Made by a program: the position numbers and the translations under genes. Below the pieces are notes generated by a model, which ran no database searches, was not told the origin of the DNA, and saw only the letters and a list, made by a program, of their open reading frames with translations. Below are positions 58,317 to 64,000 of a DNA stretch of 64,000 bases, piece after piece. The stretch is from Pelomonas sp. SE-A7 (GTDB lineage: Bacteria; Pseudomonadota; Gammaproteobacteria; Burkholderiales; Burkholderiaceae_C), in assembly GCF_030345705.1 (NCBI RefSeq), contig NZ_JAUASW010000003.1, positions 594,149 through 658,148 of the forward strand, given 5' to 3'. The first letter of the stretch is position 1; the number at the start of each line of letters is the position of its first letter.

Positions 58317-58779
58317 CTCGGGAAATGCAGCTGATCGCTTGCCCACGAAGTCAAAGTGCTGCATTGCCATGCGGCGAGAACGACGAGTGTGCGAGCGCGG
58401 GAGCAGCCGAGGCTTGGAGGCTTCGAAGTCAGTCCTTCGCTAGTCGCAGGCGCGTTGTTGTGGCGAGGCAGAACAGTCAGTTCGTTGCAGGCGCTTCGCG
58501 CCGCAGTGCTGCGCCTGGCAGTCGGTTTGTCGAGTGGTCTGCGAGAGGCTGCTCGGTGGCCTGGCGCAAAGCCAGCCTGCGCAGAGTTGCAGGGCGCTGC
58601 TTGTGCGCGAGGAAGGCCGGATGGTCGACCGCGATCTTCGAGTCGTGGGCTGTGTGGTTCAGAATCGGGCGCCGCAGTTCAGTCGGTCTGGGTTTCGAGG
58701 TACGTCCTGCGTGGCAGCGGAATCGAGACCTAACCAATCGTTCCACCGGACGGCCTACGGCCGCCGGTGAACTCAGACG
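58311..58779 (+). mobile_element. Cassette 23: gene-less cassette, repeated family copy 3
   Basis: This is 469 bp, the same length as cassette 1 and differing at roughly ten positions scattered along it. Read in the longest frame, most of the changes are non-synonymous (for example Leu to Gln, Ser to Phe, Gly to Val), as expected for non-coding DNA. The hairpin block is at 58481-58547. Confidence 0.8.
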
Positions 58780-58785
58780 TTAGAG
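58728..58785 (+). repeat. attC of cassette 23 (58 bp, minority type)
   Basis: ACCTAAC to GTTAGAG; one base differs from the attC of cassettes 1 and 11 (GGCCGCCGG). Confidence 0.92.
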
Positions 58786-58788
58786 CGC

Positions 58789-59193
58789 ATGCAAATCGTC
58801 CTTCGCTTTGTCGCGCTTGTTGTCATTGCAAATGCCGCGCTGATTGCCAACGCATACGCGCAGCAATACTGGGCGGGCCTGTTGTTTCCTCTCGCTGAAC
58901 CACGCCCGTACACCGAGATGGTCAGTGCAGCCTTAGCTGGTGCACTTGCAGCAGCAGTTGTATCGGCCTTTCCGCTGGCATGGCTCTTCAGGAAATGGGC
59001 TTGGCTAGCTGGGCTTGCAATATCACTTCCCGTAATTGCAGTGCGAGCACCAGAACTCGGCGCAAGCACCTTGCCAAATCAGCAAGTCATCTTCGTCATG
59101 GCATGGGTGGAGATGCTCTCGTACACGGTGCTGGTCACCGGCGCCGCCTGGGTGCTGGCGCGTCGTAGGGCGCTCGCAGAGAATGCGCTCTAA
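58789..59193 (+). CDS. Cassette 24: membrane protein
   Basis: The 134-residue product has four hydrophobic helices (FVALVVIANAALIANAYA, MVSAALAGALAAAVVSAFPL, WAWLAGLAISLPVIAV, EMLSYTVLVTGAAWVLA). It starts 3 bases after the attC core and its stop is in the attC inverse core. Function is unknown. Confidence 0.78.
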   Translation: MQIVLRFVALVVIANAALIANAYAQQYWAGLLFPLAEPRPYTEMVSAALAGALAAAVVSAFPLAWLFRKWAWLAGLAISLPVIAVRAPELGASTLPNQQVIFVMAWVEMLSYTVLVTGAAWVLARRRALAENAL

Positions 59194-59256
59194 CCAGTCG
59201 CTCGAGCCGACTCGCGTCGGCAGGCCGCCGCTCGCGGCTCAGCTTCAACGTTAGGG
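59188..59256 (+). repeat. attC of cassette 24 (69 bp, main family)
   Basis: CTCTAAC to GTTAGGG; GGCAGGCC centre. Confidence 0.96.
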
Positions 59257-59263
59257 CGCTTGA

Positions 59264-59605
59264 ATGAGATCCGACCGATTGCGCGTGATCGTGCCGCTTG
59301 CGATGTTTGCTCTTGGTATCAGCAGCGCCGTTGCGGCTGAGACATACGAAGGCGAATACTTCTACAACTTTGAGAATGCAGTTCTAACTCCGAAGGGAAA
59401 GAAGAATGAGCGGTGGTGCTTGGAGGGCGACATGTCAAAGGCCGAACTCCCCGCAAGTCATCCTTCTGGCCCTTGGGGAACAGCCAATGTGGTGGTTCGT
59501 GGAACACTTGGTCCGCTCGGAAAGTACGGCAGCCTTGGCTCATGCAATCGGGTGCTAGTCGTGAAGGAGCTGGTCCGAGTTTCCAACAAGCGTCGCGGTC
59601 TATGA
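59264..59605 (+). CDS. Cassette 25: secreted small protein
   Basis: The 113-residue precursor has a signal peptide (VIVPLAMFALGISSAVAA) and a mature part of about 90 residues with two Cys (RWCLEGDM, GSCNRVLVV) and Gly-rich loops. Probably periplasmic. No family is recognised. Confidence 0.75.
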   Translation: MRSDRLRVIVPLAMFALGISSAVAAETYEGEYFYNFENAVLTPKGKKNERWCLEGDMSKAELPASHPSGPWGTANVVVRGTLGPLGKYGSLGSCNRVLVVKELVRVSNKRRGL

Positions 59606-59612
59606 ACGAGCG

Positions 59613-59681
59613 CCCTAACCAGTCGCTCGAGCCGACTCGCGCCGGCAAGCCGCCGCTCTCGGCTCAGCTTCAACGTTAGGC
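59613..59681 (+). repeat. attC of cassette 25 (69 bp, main family)
   Basis: CCCTAAC to GTTAGGC; CGCGCCGGC and GCTCTCGGC variants. Confidence 0.95.
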
Positions 59682-59725
59682 CACACCGGTAGGGATCGTC
59701 GTTTGTGAACCGAGGTGAAGACCAA

Positions 59726-60118
59726 ATGCTTCCCGTCTATGTCCTTCGGGCGCAAGAGGAGAGCTTGCGCTACATGCAGGAGGCATCAAAGAGCAGCAAC
59801 CTGATCGGACTGCGGCAGACACATGGCTTAGTCGGAACCGACGCCTGGTGGCGACGAATTGAGAGTGGAGATTTGCCTCTGCTAACTTTGCGCGGGGCAA
59901 TCTCCAATTTTTGGCCAGGACACCATGACGACTTTGCAGAATTTGAGTTGCTCGAGGATTGTGGGGTTCGCTCGACTTGGGGTTGCATGCTCCCGTCGTA
60001 TCAGGCGCGAGGGAGGTACCGAATCGGTGCACGCGTCGAGGTCGATTTCGTGCGCCAGGAGTTGAAGAGTCGTCCTGGTGATGAAATGCCCCTTGTTATC
60101 GAAATTCGCGTGGCCTAA
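59726..60118 (+). CDS. Cassette 26: cytoplasmic protein of unknown function
   Basis: The 130-residue protein (MLPVYVLRAQEESLRYMQEA) has WWRRIESGDLPLLTLRGAIS, FWPGHHDDFAEFELLEDCG and ARVEVDFVRQELKSR. A GTG at 59705 would add 7 residues; the ATG has GAGGTG about 10 bases upstream. The terminal Ala and stop are in the attC. No family name is known to me. Confidence 0.72.
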   Translation: MLPVYVLRAQEESLRYMQEASKSSNLIGLRQTHGLVGTDAWWRRIESGDLPLLTLRGAISNFWPGHHDDFAEFELLEDCGVRSTWGCMLPSYQARGRYRIGARVEVDFVRQELKSRPGDEMPLVIEIRVA

Positions 60119-60181
60119 CCAGTCGCTCGAGCCGACTCGCGTCGGCAAGCCGCCGCTCGCGGCTCAGCTTCAACGTTAGAG
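60113..60181 (+). repeat. attC of cassette 26 (69 bp, main family)
   Basis: GCCTAAC to GTTAGAG, consensus interior. Confidence 0.96.
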
Positions 60182-60184
60182 CGC

Positions 60185-60727
60185 ATGACAACAGGGATCG
60201 TCCGCCGTCTTTTCTTCGGACTCGCGATGCCGTTCCGGCCGCTGGCGAGAATCTTTTGCTGGTGGACGCCTGTTCGCTTTTGCGCAATTCATAGCGCGGC
60301 TCTTTTGCCAGACGCCATGGCGATATTCGTGCTTGCCTTGGGGAGCATCTGGCTACTTCCGTACTTTGGATGGAGTGCCATTCCAATCTACTGTCTTGCA
60401 GTTCTTCTATCCCCCTTCTTACTACTCACGCTGGTTCGTATCCACGAGGCCGAAGTCACCGTCATTCGCCTTGTTGGGTTCATTCCGTACTGGGTGCACC
60501 GGGTCCCAACTGATGCGAGGTTCGACCTGTTTGAGGCATGGGAAGATCCTGGTCCTACGGGCGTGGTCTTTGAAGCGAAGTCTTACGGGACAGCGCCTCT
60601 CCATCTGGGCACATCTCGATCAGCGGAGCCGCTGTTCGCGTACGTAGGGCATCTGCTAGAGAACGTTGGGTGGGAGAGAGGAGCTCTTGGCTATGAAAAG
60701 TCCTCTAGTGGCACAAATGCGCTCTAA
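60185..60727 (+). CDS. Cassette 27: membrane-anchored protein
   Basis: The 180-residue product has two or three hydrophobic segments in its first half (MAIFVLALGSIWLLPYFG, IPIYCLAVLLSPFLLLTLV) and a soluble C-terminal domain (FDLFEAWEDPGPTGVVFEAK). It starts 3 bases after the attC core; the stop is in the next attC. Function is unknown. Confidence 0.77.
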   Translation: MTTGIVRRLFFGLAMPFRPLARIFCWWTPVRFCAIHSAALLPDAMAIFVLALGSIWLLPYFGWSAIPIYCLAVLLSPFLLLTLVRIHEAEVTVIRLVGFIPYWVHRVPTDARFDLFEAWEDPGPTGVVFEAKSYGTAPLHLGTSRSAEPLFAYVGHLLENVGWERGALGYEKSSSGTNAL

Positions 60728-60790
60728 CCAGTCGCTCGAGCCGACTCACGTCGGCAAGCCGCCGCTCGCGGCTCAGCTTCAACGTTAGGC
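60722..60790 (+). repeat. attC of cassette 27 (69 bp, main family)
   Basis: CTCTAAC to GTTAGGC; one change in the inner stem (CTCACGTCGG). Confidence 0.95.
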
Positions 60791-60797
60791 CTCATCC

Positions 60798-61127
60798 ATG
60801 AGCCACTTGCACGAGTTCGACGAATCCACCTGGCCGTTTGATGCACCGATCAACGCCGCATCATTCACAACTAGGTACGTCCTTGACGGATCTCTTCCGA
60901 TTCTTGAGGTCTATCACGACCATGACGGTGAGTGGCAGTTCATGTGCGGCACTACCAACGCAAGCGCTGATGCAAAGCTTGTTTGCCTTGGCTGCATTAT
61001 CGGCCGCGACCTTACGCTGATTCAACTTGCTGACTTGCCAGAAGGTTGGCTAGCGCATAGAGAATCGCCAACTCAGCCTTGGGCCCGCGAACCGTATGAA
61101 GACAGTGATGCCACCAATGAGGCCTAA
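60798..61127 (+). CDS. Cassette 28: small acidic cytoplasmic protein
   Basis: The 109-residue protein has ILEVYHDHDGEWQFMCGTTN and KLVCLGCIIGRDLTLIQLAD. The DHDGEWQF-type motif recurs in uncharacterised bacterial proteins, some of them probable immunity proteins, but I cannot name the family. The terminal Ala and stop lie in the attC. Confidence 0.72.
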   Translation: MSHLHEFDESTWPFDAPINAASFTTRYVLDGSLPILEVYHDHDGEWQFMCGTTNASADAKLVCLGCIIGRDLTLIQLADLPEGWLAHRESPTQPWAREPYEDSDATNEA

Positions 61128-61190
61128 CCAGTCGCTCGAGCCGACTCGCGTCGGCAAGCCGCCGCTCGCGGCTCAGCTTCAACGTTAGAC
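61122..61190 (+). repeat. attC of cassette 28 (69 bp, main family)
   Basis: GCCTAAC to GTTAGAC, consensus interior. Confidence 0.96.
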
Positions 61191-61193
61191 GGC

Positions 61194-61646
61194 ATGAACC
61201 GAGATGAGATCTTCGAGAGGGTCGTGGAATCCGCTGACAAATTCGGGGCGGGGAACCCGCAGCAATCGAAATTCTTTGGGTCTACGCTCAACAAGTGCGC
61301 GCCCGAGGAAGTCTTCCATGGGCTCCTGGCGGTGTTCTTGGAGTGCCCGCTCGACGAAATGCACTATCCGCGCCAAGAACTTGCGGGTCGTCTCCTAGAG
61401 AAGATCAAGCCCATGTATCGGTTCAAACTTGAGTCGACCATTCGCCAGGTTCTGCCACGATACAACTTGAGCATCGAACAATTGCCTCAGCACTTTGCAA
61501 GAGTTCACGGGCGGGAGAATGTGGTGGAGGTACTGGACCAACTTGTCGGTGCTCCACTCCCTGATCGAGAGCTTGCAGCTGTGAGAACTATGCGGTGGTG
61601 GCTTACGGGTGAGAGTCAAATTTCAGGTGGTCGAAATGCCGTCTAA
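61194..61646 (+). CDS. Cassette 29: helical protein of unknown function
   Basis: The 150-residue protein (MNRDEIFERVVESADKFGAG) is mostly helical and charged, with GLLAVFLECPLDEMHYPRQE and ENVVEVLDQLVGAPLPDREL. It starts 3 bases after the attC core and its stop lies in its own attC. No family is recognised. Confidence 0.75.
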   Translation: MNRDEIFERVVESADKFGAGNPQQSKFFGSTLNKCAPEEVFHGLLAVFLECPLDEMHYPRQELAGRLLEKIKPMYRFKLESTIRQVLPRYNLSIEQLPQHFARVHGRENVVEVLDQLVGAPLPDRELAAVRTMRWWLTGESQISGGRNAV

Positions 61647-61697
61647 CCCTTCCTTCAAGCGGACGCCTATCGGCGCCGCTTAAGTCAAACGTTAGGG
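61641..61697 (+). repeat. attC of cassette 29 (57 bp, minority type)
   Basis: GTCTAAC to GTTAGGG with a compact interior (AAGCGGACGCC..GGCGCCGCTT). It does not belong to the main family, pointing to a foreign origin of this cassette. Confidence 0.92.
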
Positions 61698-62134
61698 CTC
61701 AGGAAGACAGTGCCACTTCATCGGTCAATGCGCGCAGTTTGCGAAGCGCGGCTCTTTAGGTCCGCCCCGCCAAGGCGCGGCTCGGTTTGGCGCACCATGC
61801 CCGTGGCATCGTGCGAACAGCCGCGGGGCGCTGTGCCCTTGGCCACCATTCCTTGCATGTTGGTTGAGGGCGCTTCGCGCCGCAGTGCTGCGCCTGGCAG
61901 TCAGTTTGTTGAGTTGTCTGCGCGAGGCCGCGCCCAAGTCGTGGCGCTTCCACGCCGGCCAGGCCCATCAATTCAGAATGCACGCGGTGCGCTGAAAGGC
62001 CGCCTGGCCGCTTGCTCTAGTCTTCGGGCTCGGTCGGGTTCGTCCTGTTGGCCTGGTCAGCTTGTGTGCCCAAGCTGCAGGTTTGGTCAGCTGCCGCCGG
62101 TCGGCCGTGTCGCGGTCAAGAGCCCGAGCCCTAA
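61692..62134 (+). mobile_element. Cassette 30: gene-less cassette related to cassette 8
   Basis: No convincing gene is present; an open frame at 61710-62195 lacks a ribosome binding site and runs through the attC. The opening TTAGGGCTCAGGAAGA and the following TTCATC-GTCAATGCGC match cassette 8, and 61860-61926 is the shared 67-bp hairpin block. GC content is higher than in most coding cassettes. Confidence 0.75.
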
Positions 62135-62197
62135 CCAGTCGCTCGAGTCGACTCGCGTCGGCAAGCCGCCGCTCGCGGCTCAGCTTCAACGTTAGGC
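62129..62197 (+). repeat. attC of cassette 30 (69 bp, main family)
   Basis: CCCTAAC to GTTAGGC; one change (GAGTCGACTCG). Confidence 0.95.
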
Positions 62198-62217
62198 ATT
62201 TCAACGCACAATTCGGC

Positions 62218-62724
62218 ATGCTTGAGATCCGAAAACTCCAAGAGTCAGATTCCATTCTTGGGCTTACGTTGCTTCTTCATCGGGCGTATGCCCGTCTTGG
62301 GGCGATGGGGCTGAACTACACCGCTGTAGATCAAGCGCCCGAAGTCACAGAGAAGCGCATTCGCGGAGGAAACTGCTTCGTCGTTGCCTCGGGATCGAAG
62401 CTCGTAGGAACAATCGTGGTGCATCCAACGTACGTTGAGAATGCTTGCGAGTACTTCACTCGTTCCGGCGTAGCGGCCGCGCACCAATTCGCCGTTGACC
62501 CTGAGCATCAAGGAGCGGGCATCGGCCGGATGCTTCTTCAGCGCGCGGAACGTTGGGCCAAGGAAGCCGGCTTCGTCGAGCTTGCTATCGATACAGCAGA
62601 GCAAGCCACCCATCTCGTTGAGCTATATGAGCGCTTGGGCTACAGGCATGTTGGTTGGGTGCAATGGCCTGGCAAGGTGTACCGCAGCATGGTTCTCAGT
62701 AAGCCACTGGTCGCAAATGCCTAA
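62218..62724 (+). CDS. Cassette 31: GNAT-family N-acetyltransferase
   Basis: The 168-residue protein has the GNAT acetyl-CoA motif A: QFAVDPEHQGAGIGRMLLQR (QGAGIG at 98-103), preceded by strand beta-4 and followed by AIDTAEQATHLVELYERLGY. Such enzymes acetylate small molecules, antibiotics or proteins; the substrate is unknown. An open frame runs in from the previous attC, but the ATG at 62218 matches the domain start. The stop is in the attC. Confidence 0.9.
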   Translation: MLEIRKLQESDSILGLTLLLHRAYARLGAMGLNYTAVDQAPEVTEKRIRGGNCFVVASGSKLVGTIVVHPTYVENACEYFTRSGVAAAHQFAVDPEHQGAGIGRMLLQRAERWAKEAGFVELAIDTAEQATHLVELYERLGYRHVGWVQWPGKVYRSMVLSKPLVANA

Positions 62725-62787
62725 CCAGTCGCTCGAGCCGACTCGCGTCGGCAAGCCGCCGCTCGCGGCTCAGCTTCAACGTTAGAC
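62719..62787 (+). repeat. attC of cassette 31 (69 bp, main family)
   Basis: GCCTAAC to GTTAGAC, consensus interior. Confidence 0.96.
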
Positions 62788-62794
62788 CTCAGAA

Positions 62795-63232
62795 ATGCAA
62801 AGACTGCTACCTGTACCGATCGGGCTGCTTGCGATGATCTTCGCTGGGCCAGCGTTCTGCTCTGAAGGCTTGCTCATGGCGGGCGCGTATGCGTGCGAGC
62901 CAGTGCGAGTTACCGCGGCGTTGGCAGAACACTGCGTGCAGAGGGAGCCAGCGCTTTCAAAGCAGTACCCGAATGCGCTGCGAGACTGGAAACGTAGAAA
63001 CGGAGCGGCAGCAGAAGAGCTTCAGGCAGAGTGCCGAGCTAAAGCAAAGGGGGCTTCGGCTTCGGAGGCCGAGTACGGAAAGTTCATGCAGTTCGTCCGA
63101 ACTACAAACGACAAGACAATTGAAGCAAAGGCGGCAGAGTACGCTGGTAGTGCGGTTGCATGCGGAGAGTTCTTGCGGGAGCTGTCGTCTGGAAGCGAAG
63201 ACCTTCACAAGTTTCTAGAGAAGAAGAAATGA
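62795..63232 (+). CDS. Cassette 32: secreted helical protein
   Basis: The 145-residue precursor has a signal peptide (VPIGLLAMIFAGPAFCS) and a helical, Lys/Glu/Ala-rich mature part with four Cys (YACEPVRV, EHCVQREP, AECRAKAK, VACGEFLR). Probably periplasmic with disulfides. No family is recognised. Confidence 0.75.
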   Translation: MQRLLPVPIGLLAMIFAGPAFCSEGLLMAGAYACEPVRVTAALAEHCVQREPALSKQYPNALRDWKRRNGAAAEELQAECRAKAKGASASEAEYGKFMQFVRTTNDKTIEAKAAEYAGSAVACGEFLRELSSGSEDLHKFLEKKK

Positions 63233-63233
63233 G

Positions 63234-63302
63234 GTCTAACCAGTCGCTCGAGCCGACTCGCGTCGGCAAGCCGCCGCTCGCGGCTCAGCTTCAGCGTTAG
63301 GT
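63234..63302 (+). repeat. attC of cassette 32 (69 bp, main family)
   Basis: GTCTAAC to GTTAGGT; carries TTCAGCG for TTCAACG next to the core. Confidence 0.95.
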
Positions 63303-63321
63303 CTCACAGAGAACTTCACAA

Positions 63322-63813
63322 ATGCTCGGGAAGATCCTCCGTCACTTCGTTGTTCCACGAGCAACCCTTGCCGCAGACAAGCTGGGGGCACTGCTAAAAG
63401 GTGAAAGCTCTTTTCGGGTGCAAGGTCGGAACATGGAACCAACGCTCTCGCAAGGCACGATCTGTCGATATCGCTCCCTCAGCTCCGAGGAGCAAATGGC
63501 GCCCGGTAGCATCGTCGCATTCATCCACTCAGAGTTCAGCGGCCATATCGTTCCATCGCGTGTCTTAGCAGGCCCAAACGACACGATCGAAATCACCGAC
63601 GGAGAATTGGTCGTCAATGGACAGAAGGTAGTGGAGCCGTACATCCGGAGAGATTTCTCTGTAGGCGAGTACTCGACACAGTTGCCGAAGCAAACAGTCC
63701 CATCAGGGAGCTACTTCTTGCTAGGAGACTACCGGGATGCCAGTCAAGATAGCCGCTACTTCGGTCCAGTTCCGAGGTCCACAATCCTTGGGCTCATCGT
63801 CGAGCGCGCGTGA
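63322..63813 (+). CDS. Cassette 33: signal peptidase I-like protein lacking the catalytic dyad
   Basis: The 163-residue protein has the S26 fold markers in order: box B FRVQGRNMEPTL (31-42), box D region HIVPSRVLAGPND (75-87) and box E GDYRDASQDSRYFGPV (135-150). In active enzymes box B is S-M-x-P and the general base is a Lys before R-V; here these positions are Asn37 and Ser79. There is no N-terminal membrane anchor. It is therefore probably catalytically inactive or repurposed. It starts 19 bases after the attC core. Confidence 0.8.
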   Translation: MLGKILRHFVVPRATLAADKLGALLKGESSFRVQGRNMEPTLSQGTICRYRSLSSEEQMAPGSIVAFIHSEFSGHIVPSRVLAGPNDTIEITDGELVVNGQKVVEPYIRRDFSVGEYSTQLPKQTVPSGSYFLLGDYRDASQDSRYFGPVPRSTILGLIVERA

Positions 63814-63814
63814 A

Positions 63815-63896
63815 GCCTAACCCTTCCATCGAGAGGACGTCACAAGGGCTGCGCCCTTGCTCCGCCTCTCATGTCAAACGTTAGGTCTCCGGAAAT
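63815..63896 (+). repeat. attC of cassette 33 (82 bp, minority type)
   Basis: GCCTAAC to GTTAGGT enclosing arms GAGAGGACG..CGCCTCTC and CAAGGGC-TGC-GCCCTTG. It is not of the main family, and its inverse core does not exactly match its own left core (GTTAGGT). Confidence 0.9.
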
Positions 63897-64000
63897 GCAG
63901 CTGATCGCTTGCCCACGAAGTCAAAGTGCTGCATTGCCATGCGGCGAGAACGACGAGTGTGCGAGCGCGGGAGCAGCCGAGGCTTGGAGGCTTCGAAGTC
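63891..64000 (+). mobile_element. Cassette 34 (partial): gene-less cassette, repeated family copy 4
   Basis: The last 110 bases repeat the left end of cassettes 1, 11 and 23 and share two diagnostic bases with copy 3 (CAGCTG after the ATG, and CTTCGAAGTC). The copy is cut by the window edge, so the array continues beyond it. Confidence 0.85.

Larger units (their letters stand above)
44374..64000. mobile_element. Sedentary chromosomal integron: integrase, attI and 34 cassettes (last partial)
   Basis: The element comprises an integron integrase gene on the minus strand, an attI region and a head-to-tail array of 33 complete cassettes plus one truncated by the window edge. Cassette boundaries follow from 33 attC sites, 26 of which belong to one near-identical 69-72 bp family, the hallmark of a chromosomal rather than a mobile class 1-type integron. 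Nearly all cassette genes are on the plus strand, lack their own promoters as far as I can see and are AT-richer than the flanking chromosome. The left junction is next to ubiC; the right end is beyond the window. Confidence 0.96.

Noticed and set aside
46497..63302. Regularly recurring 69-bp repeats resembling a CRISPR array
   Set aside because: Repeats are separated by 200-800 bp of mostly coding DNA, carry integron core heptamers and inner stems, and lie beside intI; no cas genes are present.
1..64000. Transposases, prophage genes, tRNA or rRNA genes
   Set aside because: I looked for these on both strands and saw none.

Overview
The window reads as chromosomal DNA from a high-GC betaproteobacterium, most likely Burkholderiales of the Rubrivivax/Roseateles/Mitsuaria type. 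That placement is inferred from the protein families (ModE, PutA without a DNA-binding domain, UbiC, PcaHG, a chromosomal integron), the very GC-rich codon third positions and the compact gene spacing. I see no rRNA, tRNA, CRISPR array, phage or insertion sequence.

Bases 1 to about 44.3 kb are ordinary, densely packed chromosome. In order: a 5'-truncated modE regulator; a MAPEG membrane protein; a wax ester synthase/DGAT; a histidine kinase and response regulator pair; an SPFH membrane protein with a secreted SH3-like partner; a secreted subtilase; two DGPF/YciI proteins with an ECF42-type sigma factor; an AraC regulator; a secreted hydrolase; an M14 carboxypeptidase; yciH with a DUF2242 lipoprotein; a solute-binding protein; a three-gene 2-oxoacid oxidoreductase operon; a phytase-like lipoprotein; an M13 peptidase; a branched-chain amino acid type binding protein; a DUF4397 lipoprotein; fadH; a GGDEF/EAL protein; ankyrin and CYTH proteins; pcaHG; an Lrp-type regulator divergent from putA; a nitroreductase; proC; and ubiC.

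Bases 44,374 to 64,000 are the start of a sedentary chromosomal integron. The integrase gene lies on the minus strand, followed by an attI region and then 33 complete gene cassettes plus a partial 34th running off the window. Twenty-six of the 33 attC sites belong to one near-identical 69-72 bp family. Base composition falls and codon use changes from one cassette to the next, as expected for genes collected from many sources. Most cassette genes are on the plus strand and unknown, but recognisable products include SMI1/KNR4-like, HEAT-like, zinc-ribbon, PIN-like, DUF6968-like, DUF4349, NTR/TIMP-like, DUF4259, ankyrin, DUF4261, GNAT and signal-peptidase-like proteins, plus several small membrane or secreted proteins.

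The least expected signal is a family of cassettes with no convincing gene. One about 469 bp cassette occurs four times (the last truncated by the window end), and two diverged relatives share its opening bases and an indel-free 67 bp block. That block contains a 5-bp hairpin in which one base pair changes in a compensatory way between families, which suggests a conserved structured RNA or single-stranded DNA element carried as an integron cassette. The integron also shows heavy overlap between attC sites and genes: 15 cassette genes take their stop codon from the attC inverse core, and two genes run through the attC and gain an attC-encoded tail.
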